Counted from the stretch's first letter, positions 26,074 to 35,280 are shown. The stretch is DNA of 64,000 nucleotides from Lentisphaerae bacterium ADurb.Bin242 (GCA_002069785.1 MWCA01000005.1:1-64000), one strand, 5' to 3'. The notes: generated by a model from the letters alone, not told the origin. Made by a program: numbers and translations.

Positions 26074-26274
26074 TTCTCACTCCCTATGTGTTCTTCATTT
26101 GCATATATCATAATACAAAGGAATTCGAAATGGAATGGAAGATATATCTGAATCATGTAAAAACGTGCGAAAATTAATAAAATGAGACCGAATTTTTCCG
26201 GGAAGACATGCCTGATAATCTTTTCATGAGCATTTTGAATATACGTTCCTCATGAAAACAGCAATCTTCGGATT
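26074..26274. promoter_or_regulatory. promoter region of the pectin operon
   Basis: These 201 bases lie between the regulator gene (stop at 26275) and the first operon gene. On the minus strand the ribosome site is GGGAGTG just before 26073. An AT-rich string (TATTATGATATATG, minus strand, about 26101-26114) is a likely -10 area. No clean dyad for the AraC protein is seen. Confidence 0.35.
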
Positions 26275-27045
26275 TTACTTCACATGCGTAGGCTTTGCCT
26301 TGACAGGGGAAAATCCATATTCGAGCTTGAAGGCTTTGGAAAAGTGGAATTCATCATAGAAACCGCAGGCATAAGCGCATTCTTTTATGCTTGACCCATT
26401 TTCCAACAGCATCTTTGCACGTTCAAGCCTCAGTTTTTTCAGATATGGACGCAGAGGCATGCCGAATTCGCGTGAAAAACAGTGAGCAATCTGCGAATAC
26501 GAAATGCCGATGGCTTTACTCAATTCCTTAAGCCGGACTTTCTGATTCCAATTGTCGGCAATATATTGTTCAACGGCAGTTACCCACGGCGGACGCAAAA
26601 GCTGTATTATATCCTGCTGGATGATGCATGTGCTTACAATTTGAAGCAGATGGACAATTTTTATCATCTCATCCTCCGTTCCATATTTCACGCCGGGAGT
26701 TTTCTTTTTGTCGTCAAGTTGACCAAAGACAATGCTGCCAAGATAGTGTTTGTAACGGTTGTAAAGCGGAACGATTCCCTCCAGCAATCCAGCGTGACAA
26801 CGGTAGATAATCGCATGCTGCTTCTGCTTCGCTTCGTCGAGATGGGCCTTGTCACACGTTTCACACCTTCGGTTGAACTTAGCATTGGCATTGCGGTGAA
26901 GCATACAGAAATTGGAACGGGGCAACGACTTTTCATCTGCGGATTCCATGTCGTCCACATCAAAGAACGTGATCCGTATTTTCAACAGATCGGATAAAAG
27001 TCCAAGGACCTCCACCAGCGCGCTCTTTTTGATCGTATACCTCAT
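26275..27045 (-). CDS. PocR-domain AraC-family regulator
   Basis: This encodes 256 residues. The N-terminal half is a PocR sensory domain: FCMLHRNANAKFNRRCETCDKAH gives the Cys/His cluster, followed by CHAGLLEGIVPLYNRY and LGSIVFGQL. Residues 150-250 are the AraC double helix-turn-helix (LKELSKAIGISYSQIAHCFS; SIKECAYACGFYDEFHFSKAF). PocR domains bind small organic ligands, probably with a metal or hydrocarbon derivative. The gene precedes the aldolase gene on the same strand, so it most likely controls the ten-gene operon. Confidence 0.88.
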   Translation of the reverse strand: MRYTIKKSALVEVLGLLSDLLKIRITFFDVDDMESADEKSLPRSNFCMLHRNANAKFNRRCETCDKAHLDEAKQKQHAIIYRCHAGLLEGIVPLYNRYKHYLGSIVFGQLDDKKKTPGVKYGTEDEMIKIVHLLQIVSTCIIQQDIIQLLRPPWVTAVEQYIADNWNQKVRLKELSKAIGISYSQIAHCFSREFGMPLRPYLKKLRLERAKMLLENGSSIKECAYACGFYDEFHFSKAFKLEYGFSPVKAKPTHVK

Positions 27046-27381
27046 TTTCGAGTCATCTCCGCCCTGTTTTCAAAAAGGTGTCAACGCGTCCGGCGAAAAT
27101 CCAAAAAGTCCCCCCTCTAAAACAGAGATTCTTTTATAGATATCAGGATTCCTGTCATAATATAACGCCTCGGGTTGAAAACTGCAAGGAATGAGAAAAA
27201 CATGTGTCGAATTCCGGGAGGCTGACAAGGTATTCAAACTCATGTAATCCTTGCGTTATGAAAGATTTCAAAACTGTCGTTTTGGGTGGGATGGGGTGCG
27301 GTCAGGGTGCCGGAAAAATCATAAGTTCCATGACCAGCCATACCGTGAGCCGATGCGGGACTTTGCAAAATGCCTGCCCCC

Positions 27382-27409
27382 GTATTATATTATTCAAAAA
27401 CCGTAATAC
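27382..27409. promoter_or_regulatory. NikR-type operator of nikR
   Basis: GTATTAT (27382-27388), 14 bases, then GTAATAC (27403-27409). The halves match as inverted repeats at six of seven positions and fit the published NikR pattern GTRTTAC-N13/14-GTAAYAC. The dyad ends 22 bases before the nikR start, which suggests autoregulation. Confidence 0.75.
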
Positions 27410-27431
27410 GAAACGCATGGGAGAAGGAACA

Positions 27432-27848
27432 ATGTCAAATTTGGTTCGGGTCAGTTTGTCGCTGGAGGAAAACCTTTTGGAAAACCTCTCAAGACTGGTG
27501 AAGAAAAACGGATACGAGAACCGGTCGGAATACATCCGGGATCTGATCCGGGATCAGATGACAAGGGAACAATGGAAGTCCGGAGGAGAAGTCATCGGGA
27601 CTCTTTCCCTAGTGTACAATCACCATCGGCGCGGACTGACCGAAAAGCTGGTCGAGCTTCAGCACCATTGCGGATGCCGTGTCCTGGCCTCCACCCATGT
27701 TCACCTGAGCCACGAAATCTGCGCCGAAATGGTCATGCTGCGCGGTGACGGCAACGAGATCGGAAAGCTGGCCAACGCAATGAAGTCGCTCCGCGGCGTT
27801 CTTCATGCCGACCTTTCCATGAGCACGACCGGCAGGAATATTTCATAA
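27432..27848 (+). CDS. nikR: nickel-responsive regulator NikR
   Basis: This encodes 138 residues; AGAAGGA precedes the ATG at 27432. The N-terminal ribbon-helix-helix is SNLVRVSLSLEENLLENLSR with ENRSEYIRDLIRDQM. The C-terminal ACT-like domain carries the nickel ligands His78, His89, His91 and Cys97 with the spacing known from the E. coli protein. Nickel binding drives tetramer binding to operators and represses uptake genes. Dyads of the matching type lie before this gene, before the next pseudopilin (two) and before the operon at 34348. Confidence 0.95.
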   Translation: MSNLVRVSLSLEENLLENLSRLVKKNGYENRSEYIRDLIRDQMTREQWKSGGEVIGTLSLVYNHHRRGLTEKLVELQHHCGCRVLASTHVHLSHEICAEMVMLRGDGNEIGKLANAMKSLRGVLHADLSMSTTGRNIS

Positions 27849-27887
27849 ATTCATTTCGGGAGCTTGTATTTTCTTTCAGGGTGGATA

Positions 27888-27918
27888 TATTATTACAAAA
27901 ATAAAAATCGTAATAATA
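27888..27918. promoter_or_regulatory. NikR-type operator 1 upstream of the pseudopilin
   Basis: TATTATTAC (27888-27896), 13 bases, GTAATAATA (27910-27918). It is a perfect nine-base inverted repeat with the NikR spacing, located 83 bases before the pseudopilin start and 40 bases after nikR. Confidence 0.75.
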
Positions 27919-27970
27919 AAAAACTGTTTGTTTCCCTTCTATCAAAAGCGTGAATTAAAATATTTCTTTT

Positions 27971-28001
27971 TATTATTACGAAAATAAAAAAGGTAGTACC
28001 A
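27971..28001. promoter_or_regulatory. NikR-type operator 2 overlapping the pseudopilin ribosome site
   Basis: TATTATTAC (27971-27979), 13 bases, GTAGTACCA (27993-28001). The left half is identical to operator 1 and the spacing is the same; the right half matches at six of nine positions. It overlaps AAGG and the ATG, so binding here would also cover the translation start region in DNA. Confidence 0.55.
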
Positions 28002-28786
28002 TGAAATTATATTTCACATTGATCGAACTCCTCATTGTCGTTGCGATCATAGCTATTCTCGCCGGACTGCTGCTGCCCGCCTTGAACGTGGCAAAAAGGA
28101 AAGCCCAATCGGTGTCCTGTGTCTCGAACCTGAAACAGATTGTCCTTGCAAACAACCAATACGCCAGTGATTATGATGAGTATTCGGTCCCCTACAAGGT
28201 TACGGCATCCAACAGTCCAAATCAGCCCGGAGATTATTGGCTTGCCGTTTTTGACGGGAGCGTATATGATATGACAAGAAGTCCTTTGCTGGGCAGTTAT
28301 TACGGGAATACGGGAGATGTCATGGCTTGCCCCGCTTCGCGCAATGAGGGCATTATAGATTTGACTCAAACGCCAAATGGCGGCGGTTATGGATACAACG
28401 GCTGGTGGTTCGGGCGATATGCTTCCACTACGGAAGGACCATATCAATACAAGTTGTCAAATTACCGGAAACTTTCTTCGACCATCATTTTCAGTGATTG
28501 CGCACAGCAGGGGCGAACCGGTACATACCAACCGCAAACCCCTTTGATGTACTGCAAGATACAACCGTCCGGCAGCGATTCTTACATTACCGGCAACGGG
28601 AGTGGGACGAATCACTTCCGGCATCTCTCCCGAACCAATGTGGCATGGGCGGACGGTCATGCGACCAATGAACCGATTGGAACATTGAACACTACGGCCA
28701 ATGGACAAACGTACAAGATTGGATTTGTCGGAGCACAAAATATTGACCTTTACAACCCGATGCGAACCGAAGACACCTTGCCTTGA
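28001..28786 (+). CDS. class II pseudopilin of the nickel locus
   Basis: This encodes 261 residues beginning MKLY then [19 protein letters not shown]; the leader is only four residues and Tyr, not Gly, precedes Phe. The globular domain holds Tyr/Gly-rich loops ([15 protein letters not shown]) and the typical C-terminal box [17 protein letters not shown]. It follows nikR and two NikR-type dyads and is convergent with the CobN-like operon. Regulation by nickel would be unusual for a pseudopilin. A possible role is capture or surface delivery of nickel; no His- or Cys-rich stretch proves this. Confidence 0.85.
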   Translation: MKLYFTLIELLIVVAIIAILAGLLLPALNVAKRKAQSVSCVSNLKQIVLANNQYASDYDEYSVPYKVTASNSPNQPGDYWLAVFDGSVYDMTRSPLLGSYYGNTGDVMACPASRNEGIIDLTQTPNGGGYGYNGWWFGRYASTTEGPYQYKLSNYRKLSSTIIFSDCAQQGRTGTYQPQTPLMYCKIQPSGSDSYITGNGSGTNHFRHLSRTNVAWADGHATNEPIGTLNTTANGQTYKIGFVGAQNIDLYNPMRTEDTLP

Positions 28787-28809
28787 AATGCGCGGGCTTG
28801 TAACCGCCG

Positions 28810-31800
28810 TCACCGTTCTTTCCGGGAGCATCCGTATCCGAAAAGGGCCAGCAGCAGGAAGACCGCGACCAGGATGGTCCATTTCAGCCCCGAGGAGGAA
28901 AGGCTGGTCTGTTCGGCGTTCGCTCTTTCCGCCTTCATTTTGAACCCTTTGACCGGAAGCGCCTCGCTTCTCTTCGGTGCGCTTTCTTTCTGTTCTCCCG
29001 CTTTGGAGGCCGGATTCGCGGCGGGCCTGGAAGAATCTTCCTTCCGCTTGCCGAAAGCGCCGGTCAACTGCTTTTGAAGTTCCCGGCGTTCCCGAACCTG
29101 ACTGTCAATGTTTCTAGCGGCGGCTTTCTCGACGGCGACCTGAAACTTCATCACCAGATCCGGAGACAGTACGCCCGGCATGGAAATCAGGTTCACCACC
29201 ATCTGGTTCAGCAGGGGATTGTTGCATGTGTGATCGCAACAGGCCACGCCCTGCCGGATCACGCTGCGCGCATAGGCGGACGCCAGCGACTGCCGCACGG
29301 GAAGACCGGCCGTCCAGTAATCCTTCCGGACGGCTTCCAGCATACGTCCGGTCATGGACTGGAACGCCCATTCGTTGTTCGCGGCAAAAAACTCTTTCAG
29401 GTTCAGGCGATAGCGGTCCTCTACATAGATTTCATAAAGGTTCCGCCAGTCGGAGGGACGAATGTTCTCCGGGGTGACGGCCTGCCATCCCCAGACGTTG
29501 TCCAGCATGCGCGCCAGCGTTTTTCCGCCCGAATAATTTTCTTTCAGCATGGCTTCGATCCATTCCCGGCTGTAGAGGCGGGAATCCAGTTCCGCCCCCA
29601 GAAAACTTTTCAGGGACGTGACCTTTTCGGCGGAGAGGGTCCGCTGGTCCACGATGTATTCCGAGGGAGTCTTTCCGGAGCTCTTGCGGACCGCCAGGGA
29701 GAGACCTCCGAAATACTGATACATGTCGTCGATGTCCGTCACGCCGTATACATGGCTGGAACGGGAATGAAGCATGGCCTCCACACGGGCGAGACTGGAG
29801 GAAAGGGCGGCGCGAGCCTCGCCGATGTCGCCTTTTTCGTCCACGGAATACCCCATACTGCGCCCGTAAAGGGCGGCCAGTTCGTCCTCCTTTTCCCAGT
29901 ATCCGGAGGCTCCGGCCAGACGATTGACCCGTGTGCCGTAGGTGCCGGGAGCGGGAAAGAAGATGCGGCGGGCGCTCCAGTCGGCGGCCTCGCGGTCGGA
30001 ATACCCCTGCGCCTTGAGCCGGGCGACAGCTTCCTCCGTGCCGCGCCGGAGAAAGTTTTCGGCATCCGTCAACCGGGACGCCTGGCGCTGCGCCCGGTCG
30101 AGCAGCCGGATCAGGTCGCCGAACTGGTCCCGGTATGCGCCCGAGGTCGTAATCAGCACATCGATCCGGGGACGCCCGAGCCGGGCGCCGGGAACGGGCA
30201 TGACGCCCGTCACGCGGCCGTTTGCGTCGTACTGCGGGCGCATCCCCATCAAAGACAGCGCCATGGCTTCATTGACGCCGTCGGTCCGGGTGGTTTCCCC
30301 GGCCCACAGGATGATGGCCGCCGTACGGGGATAGCGTCCGTGCTTCTGTTTTTCCAGCGACAGCAGTTCTTCCGCCAGTTTCGCGCCTTTTTCCATGGCT
30401 TCCCTAGTGGGAATTTTCGCCGGATCGAACGAATAGAAATTCCGTCCGACGGGCAAAACGCGGGGATTCCGCAGAGGATCGCCGGACGGTCCCGGTTCGA
30501 TGAAATGTCCGGACAGGGCGCGAAGGAGCGCGTTCATCTCATCCTGCCCGGAATTGCGCAGATGTTTTCCCGCCTCGGGACGTTCCGTTTCGGGAAGCTG
30601 TCCAAGCATGGCTTCCACCTCCTTTTCGGAAGGCGAAACGCCAAAGGAATGAAGCCCGAACGGCGCGGGAACCCGGCGGTCTTCGGCATAATCCTCCAGC
30701 TTGTGGAACCGATCCGGATCGGACGGTTTGATCGCCAGTTTTTCCGTCAGGCCGTGTTCCTCCGCATACCGGAACAGAGCCGTTTCCCGGGCAGACTTCA
30801 GCGACGGGTCCGCGGTCTGGCAGTCGGCGATTTTCTGCTGAAGCCCGGAGAGGAAACGGTCCTGCTCCGGAATCTTCAGGAACGGGGTCAGATGATCGAT
30901 CATCACCGCGGAGGCCCGTCGCTTGGCGACGATGCCCTCGCCGATGCCGTCGGAAATATAAGGATAGATTTCGGGAATATCGCCGCGGACCACCCACGGG
31001 GCGCAGGCTTCGCTCAATCCGAGCTGTTTTCCGGGCAGCCACTCGCTGGAACCGTGACGGCCCAGATGAATCATGGCGTCCGCGCGGAATTCGTGCCGGA
31101 GCCAGAGATACACGGCCAGATACTGATGATGCGGCGCAATCGTGGAGGAATGCACCAGTTTATGCGGATCGTCCAGCCAGCCGCGCATGGGTTCGGGCAG
31201 GATCACCAGATTGCCCCGCCGCAGCATCGGGAGAAGGAAGTCGCCGCCGACGGTCATGATTCTGGAATCCTCGGGACGCCCCCATTCCGCGACCACCCGG
31301 TCCTGAAGCTCCCGGGGAAGCTCCGCAAACCATTTCCTGTATTGTGTCCGGGGCAGACGCACCCTCTCGCCATAGGCGGAAAGTTCATCCAGTTCGCCGG
31401 GCGCCCAGGAGCCGACGTTGCGGGCGGTCCGCAGAAGGAGTTTCGTCAGGGCCGCTTCTTCCAGCTGTTCCAGTCCGCCGGTATTGTATTTTTCCCCGGC
31501 CAGCGTCCGCACGATCTGGAAAAGGCTCCGGGGAACATTCAGGTAGCTCGCTCCGATGGTCTGCTTGCCGCCGGACCCGTTGTAGATGAAAACGGCGATT
31601 CTCTTTTCCGCGTTGGCCTTCTTCCGGAGCCCGATCCATTTCTTCATCCGCTGCGCCGCAATCCGGATGGCCCCGGGGAACGGCTCCGAAGTCTGGATTG
31701 TCCGGCCGGAAGCGGCGTCGACCGAGTTCCGGGAACCGAAAAGAAGGGAAGGTTCGATCATGCCGGAAATTTCCGGCGCGACAAACCCGAACGCCACGGA

Positions 31801-32700
31801 AAAATCGTTCATGCCCTGCGGCGACTTCTCCCAATCCGGGGTGGTCTGGCGGTACAGGCGGAGGACGTTGAAAACGGGAAGGTCGAGCTGCTTCATCGTC
31901 AAGCGCAGCGGCTCGCCGAGCCCGGACTTGAATTTGAACGACAGCGCCAGCAGGCCGCCAATCATCGGAACGCCCCGTTCGTCCAGCAGCAGCTCCCGGA
32001 GGACGCGCACTTCGTCGCCGTAAACCATCGCAACATTCATCCCCTGCCGCTCGAATTCATCCGTCAGATGGCGGAACAGGGCCAGTTCGACCGGCTGGAT
32101 GCTGGCCGAATGAACGGCGAAAGCCACCAGCGGATTCTCCTGCTTGAAATGACCGCTCTTCAATCCCCACGCCCGGTATTCGGACAGCGACCCGAAGATT
32201 GTTTCCGACGCCGGATGGGTGACTCCGATTTCGGGAATCGTCCGGGGGGCGGCAAACCGGACGCTTTTATCCAGTTCCCGGTGAACGATCCAGCAGACCA
32301 TATTCCGGTAATTCTCCGGCAGGCGGGTCGAGCGGTAGGCACTGAGTTCGGCGGGTTCCTGCGCGGGAACATTTTTCGGAAGACGGCGCGAAGCCAGGGC
32401 ATATAATTTCGTTTTTGAAAAATCGATCTCTTCGGAGACCAGTTTCCGCAGTTCGACGACCAGCGCATTGATGATCAGCACGTCCGCCTGTTTCGCCCGC
32501 CGTTGAATCTTTTCCCACGGATCGATGGGAACACAGTAGTATTCAAAAGAAATCCCCTCCGGCAGTTTCAGGTCGGAAAAGGCTTCTCCGAACAGGTCGG
32601 AATCGCCCGCGCCACCGAGGAACACGACGGAGGCCGCATTCGCCGCCGCGGAAACCGCCATCAGCAGAACAAGGAGCAGAACCGCCGCCGGACGCTTCAT
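28810..32700 (-). CDS. exported, membrane-anchored CobN-like chelatase subunit
   Basis: This encodes 1296 residues. It is related to CobN/ChlH: HHQYLAVYLWLRHEFRADAM, IHLGRHGSSEWLPGKQLGLS, GIGEGIVAKRRASAVMIDH and TAAIILWAGETTRTDGVNEAM are typical family blocks. Unlike cobaltochelatase CobN it has a signal peptide (MKRPAAVLLLVLLMAV) and a C-terminal membrane helix (ILVAVFLLLALFGYG) after a charged linker, so it should face the periplasm. CobS and CobT are absent here, and the partners are ExbB- and DUF2149-type proteins. Such gene sets are known next to nickel or cobalt uptake genes; handling of a metal chelate in the envelope is the favoured role. It ends the operon begun at 34348. Confidence 0.85.
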   Translation of the reverse strand: MKRPAAVLLLVLLMAVSAAANAASVVFLGGAGDSDLFGEAFSDLKLPEGISFEYYCVPIDPWEKIQRRAKQADVLIINALVVELRKLVSEEIDFSKTKLYALASRRLPKNVPAQEPAELSAYRSTRLPENYRNMVCWIVHRELDKSVRFAAPRTIPEIGVTHPASETIFGSLSEYRAWGLKSGHFKQENPLVAFAVHSASIQPVELALFRHLTDEFERQGMNVAMVYGDEVRVLRELLLDERGVPMIGGLLALSFKFKSGLGEPLRLTMKQLDLPVFNVLRLYRQTTPDWEKSPQGMNDFSVAFGFVAPEISGMIEPSLLFGSRNSVDAASGRTIQTSEPFPGAIRIAAQRMKKWIGLRKKANAEKRIAVFIYNGSGGKQTIGASYLNVPRSLFQIVRTLAGEKYNTGGLEQLEEAALTKLLLRTARNVGSWAPGELDELSAYGERVRLPRTQYRKWFAELPRELQDRVVAEWGRPEDSRIMTVGGDFLLPMLRRGNLVILPEPMRGWLDDPHKLVHSSTIAPHHQYLAVYLWLRHEFRADAMIHLGRHGSSEWLPGKQLGLSEACAPWVVRGDIPEIYPYISDGIGEGIVAKRRASAVMIDHLTPFLKIPEQDRFLSGLQQKIADCQTADPSLKSARETALFRYAEEHGLTEKLAIKPSDPDRFHKLEDYAEDRRVPAPFGLHSFGVSPSEKEVEAMLGQLPETERPEAGKHLRNSGQDEMNALLRALSGHFIEPGPSGDPLRNPRVLPVGRNFYSFDPAKIPTREAMEKGAKLAEELLSLEKQKHGRYPRTAAIILWAGETTRTDGVNEAMALSLMGMRPQYDANGRVTGVMPVPGARLGRPRIDVLITTSGAYRDQFGDLIRLLDRAQRQASRLTDAENFLRRGTEEAVARLKAQGYSDREAADWSARRIFFPAPGTYGTRVNRLAGASGYWEKEDELAALYGRSMGYSVDEKGDIGEARAALSSSLARVEAMLHSRSSHVYGVTDIDDMYQYFGGLSLAVRKSSGKTPSEYIVDQRTLSAEKVTSLKSFLGAELDSRLYSREWIEAMLKENYSGGKTLARMLDNVWGWQAVTPENIRPSDWRNLYEIYVEDRYRLNLKEFFAANNEWAFQSMTGRMLEAVRKDYWTAGLPVRQSLASAYARSVIRQGVACCDHTCNNPLLNQMVVNLISMPGVLSPDLVMKFQVAVEKAAARNIDSQVRERRELQKQLTGAFGKRKEDSSRPAANPASKAGEQKESAPKRSEALPVKGFKMKAERANAEQTSLSSSGLKWTILVAVFLLLALFGYGCSRKER

Positions 32701-32703
32701 CGT

Positions 32704-33042
32704 CTATTCCTCCGGCACATAAATCATGGAACCGTCCTCCAGACGGTAGGCGGTTCCCAGCCGGATCCCCTTCCCCGCACCTTCCTCGCGCGTCATTTTC
32801 ATCGCCTGGATTTTCCGTCCTTTCTTCTCGATCAGGACCATCTCTCCGCTGCTGCTCCGCTTCACGAGCGTCATATTGGAGTCCTTGGAAAAGAGGTCCT
32901 TGACCTCGAACGCGGTGATCAGCGCCAGCATAAGCGCCGCAATGAAGATGACCGCCGTGTCAAACAGGTTGACCACGCCGCTCATGGGATCGTCGCAGTC
33001 CATATCTTCGGCAGACGCCCGGCTGTTCCGCATGAATCTCAT
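32704..33042 (-). CDS. DUF2149-family protein (ExbD-like position)
   Basis: This encodes 112 residues with one N-terminal membrane helix (VNLFDTAVIFIAALMLALIT, about 24-43) after the motif DPMSGVVNLFD. A short basic, soluble C-terminal domain follows. Size and topology are those of ExbD/TolR, and the gene sits where exbD would be, between exbB and the energised protein. It overlaps the ExbB gene by ATGA. DUF2149 genes are known companions of CobN-like genes; coupling of ion flow to the CobN-like protein is inferred. Confidence 0.82.
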   Translation of the reverse strand: MRFMRNSRASAEDMDCDDPMSGVVNLFDTAVIFIAALMLALITAFEVKDLFSKDSNMTLVKRSSSGEMVLIEKKGRKIQAMKMTREEGAGKGIRLGTAYRLEDGSMIYVPEE

Positions 33043-33590
33043 TCGGGGGCCCCTCCGAAATGCTTTTCCGTGAGGAATTCCATTTCCCGGATGTCGTTTT
33101 CCGCAAAACGCCGCCGCACAATGAAAATCAGGTAGGAGATGCTGCCGATCACCAGTCCGACCACGGTGGTCGTGTAGGCCACCACCAGTTCGGCCGTCAT
33201 GACGGACATGTCGCCCTGCCCGAGACTGGCCAGCGCTGTTCCCATCGGGACCAGCGTGCCGATCAGTCCCAGCGCCGGACCGATCCGCGAGGCGATGCGG
33301 AACTTATCCAGCTGGGCGTGACGGCTCTGAATGTTTTTCCGAAGACAGTTCTGGACATCGGCCTCACCGGCATGATTTTTCAGGAGCTCTTCCAGTATCT
33401 TCCGGTAGGACTCCACCGGGAAGGCCCTCTGTTCCGGGGAAAGCCGCTTCCGCCGGATCCAGTCGCCGAGAAGACTTCCGCATTCGAAAAAAATCCACAG
33501 GGACAGTCCGGCCAGCAGAAGCAGCACCGGATAGAGCACACAGCTTGAAAGCATGAAAATAAAAGTCTTGATCCCGGCAAAGAGGTTCAT
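33039..33590 (-). CDS. MotA/TolQ/ExbB proton-channel family protein
   Basis: This encodes 183 residues. It has three membrane helices: about residues 12-34, then 93-118 and 125-150. The conserved ExbB segment is GPALGLIGTLVPMGTALASL followed by MTAELVVAYTTTVVGLVIGSISY. It forms the ion-conducting ring that drives envelope work. It overlaps both neighbours by four bases (33039-33042 and 33587-33590), indicating strict co-translation. Confidence 0.9.
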   Translation of the reverse strand: MNLFAGIKTFIFMLSSCVLYPVLLLLAGLSLWIFFECGSLLGDWIRRKRLSPEQRAFPVESYRKILEELLKNHAGEADVQNCLRKNIQSRHAQLDKFRIASRIGPALGLIGTLVPMGTALASLGQGDMSVMTAELVVAYTTTVVGLVIGSISYLIFIVRRRFAENDIREMEFLTEKHFGGAPE

Positions 33591-34348
33591 GATCGAGGTC
33601 CTTTATGTTGGAATGTTTCCCGGAGGAAGCCGGCCGAAGCCGCCGCAGCCAGCAGCAGGCACACGGCGATGGTCCCCGTCCCCGCGGAAACGTTTCCGGA
33701 AGAGAGCGCGGTCGAATACAGCTTTCCCATATCCTGAAACTGGGGGGCAATCAGCAGAATCAGGAAGAAATACAAGGCAATGAAAATCATCATCCGCCCG
33801 GTGAAATGGAGCGGATGAAGCGAAAACAGCTTTCCGGCTCCCCACAGGCCGAGAAGAAATATTGCGTTGGCCAGCAGGAAGAAAAGGGGAACCCCCGCCC
33901 AGAGCCTCGGACCGCATTCCGGAAACAGCATCCGGGCAAACGCACAGACCAGAAAGACCGCCGAGGCGCAGACCGGACACGGCACGGCCAGCAGCAGCCA
34001 TCCGGCGGATTCCATCCGGTCGGGACGGTCCGTCTCACGGCGGCACAGCAGCCGGATTCCCCAGGCGAGGAGCCCGGCGCAGAGAAGCAGATGAAGGAGC
34101 ACTCCCGTCTCCAGAAAACGCAGGGAGTTCCCGGCAAAGCGGAAGAGGTCGAACTTTTCCAGAATCAGGAACGCCGCTCCGAACAGAAGCAGATACAGTC
34201 CCCAGGTGACGGCCAGAAAAATTCCCCGCTTCGTTTTTGAAACAGTCACCGAGAAAAAATAATATTCGCCCACAGCCGTCTTGAAGGCAAAAATGCCCAA
34301 CGCCAGCGCCAGCCCGATTGCGATTCCAGCTGATTCCGCGGAAAACAT
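33587..34348 (-). CDS. DUF2162-family polytopic membrane protein (putative transporter)
   Basis: This encodes 253 residues from the ATG at 34348, which has AAGGAG at the right distance; longer frames to 34444 lack one and would cross the operator. About seven hydrophobic segments span the whole length (for example AGIAIGLALALGIFAF, IFLAVTWGLYLLLFGAAFLI, MMIFIALYFFLILLIAPQF). CPVCAS at about residue 131 gives a cysteine pair inside a helix that could bind metal. The family is predicted to be transporters linked with CobN-like genes. It is first in the operon. Confidence 0.78.
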   Translation of the reverse strand: MFSAESAGIAIGLALALGIFAFKTAVGEYYFFSVTVSKTKRGIFLAVTWGLYLLLFGAAFLILEKFDLFRFAGNSLRFLETGVLLHLLLCAGLLAWGIRLLCRRETDRPDRMESAGWLLLAVPCPVCASAVFLVCAFARMLFPECGPRLWAGVPLFFLLANAIFLLGLWGAGKLFSLHPLHFTGRMMIFIALYFFLILLIAPQFQDMGKLYSTALSSGNVSAGTGTIAVCLLLAAAASAGFLRETFQHKGPRS

Positions 34349-34354
34349 GGAACT

Positions 34355-34385
34355 CCTTATTACGATTCTATAAAACGTAATAATA
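34355..34385. promoter_or_regulatory. NikR-type operator of the DUF2162-ExbB-DUF2149-CobN operon
   Basis: CCTTATTAC (34355-34363), 13 bases, GTAATAATA (34377-34385). Seven of nine positions are inverted-repeat matches, and the right half is identical to that of the dyad at 27888. It lies just upstream of the first gene and reaches its AAGGAG. Confidence 0.75.
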
Positions 34386-34488
34386 TAGCACGCCGCGGCA
34401 AATAAGCAAACGGAGTTCCCGCAATTCGTACGTTCCCGCGGCAAACCGCTATAACCGTTTCGCTGTCAAATGCCTGCGCCCCTTTTCC

Positions 34489-35280
34489 CTACACCGGGGA
34501 ATGGGTTTTGCGGTAGCGTCCGGGGCCGACGCCGTAATATTTCCGGAAGAGTTTCGAAAAGTGAAAGCCGTCGTAAAAACCGCAGAGAGATGCGATTTCC
34601 TCGGTTTTCAATTCATCGGCCCGGAGCATCGCCGCCGCTTTTTCCAGCCGCCGCAACAGGAGGAAGCGTCCGGGCGGCATGTGATACAGGTCGTGGAACA
34701 ATTTGCGGAAATGCGGATAGGAAATTCCGGCTTTCCGGGCTGTTTCCCGCCAGTTGCAGAAGGATGGTGGATCGGCGGACAGCCGTTCCGCAAGCTGCCG
34801 GATCTTCCGGACGGCCGTCGGGTCCGTCACCGGACGCTGTTCAGACAACTGTAAAAGAATTTCTTCCAGCCGGTGCAAGGTCCTCCACTCGGGCGCATCG
34901 GACAGGGCAAGCCGTTCCAGAAGGGCGTCGAACGCGGCGCCGAATTTCTCCGGATCGCTGATACGAATGACCGGATCGGACAGCGGAAACAGACGGGCGC
35001 GGACGTAGGCTTCCGCCAGCGGCCCTTTGAAGGAGACGAACCGGTGATGCCAGCTTCCTCCGTCGCGTCGCCCGAACCGGAAATGCGGCCCCGGATAGGT
35101 CAGCCAGACCACCGGCCCCCGGAGCCGGACCGCCTGGCGTTCGTCCACTTGCAAATCCACTTCGCCGCTTTCCGCATACTGAATCACATAGTACGTGAAA
35201 AACTTGTCCACCCACGCGCCGCAGACCGGAATACGGTTGAACCCGATAAAGGAGAGCTTTCTGTTTTCCGGAAAAATCAT
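34489..35280 (-). CDS. AraC-family transcriptional regulator
   Basis: This encodes 263 residues. The N-terminal cupin-like domain includes YYVIQYAESGEVDLQVD and VWLTYPGPHFRFG. The C-terminal domain holds NWRETARKAGISYPHFRKLF and EEIASLCGFYDGFHFSKLFRKYYGVGPGRYRK. It is divergent from the UroD-like gene at 35368 with 87 bases between the starts, so that gene is its likely target. Confidence 0.9.
   Translation of the reverse strand: MIFPENRKLSFIGFNRIPVCGAWVDKFFTYYVIQYAESGEVDLQVDERQAVRLRGPVVWLTYPGPHFRFGRRDGGSWHHRFVSFKGPLAEAYVRARLFPLSDPVIRISDPEKFGAAFDALLERLALSDAPEWRTLHRLEEILLQLSEQRPVTDPTAVRKIRQLAERLSADPPSFCNWRETARKAGISYPHFRKLFHDLYHMPPGRFLLLRRLEKAAAMLRADELKTEEIASLCGFYDGFHFSKLFRKYYGVGPGRYRKTHSPV

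Noticed and set aside
29074..32406. 1110-codon open frame on the plus strand
   Set aside because: It is antisense to the CobN-like gene, whose frame carries family motifs, a signal peptide and operon overlaps; the plus frame is low-complexity and has no domain.
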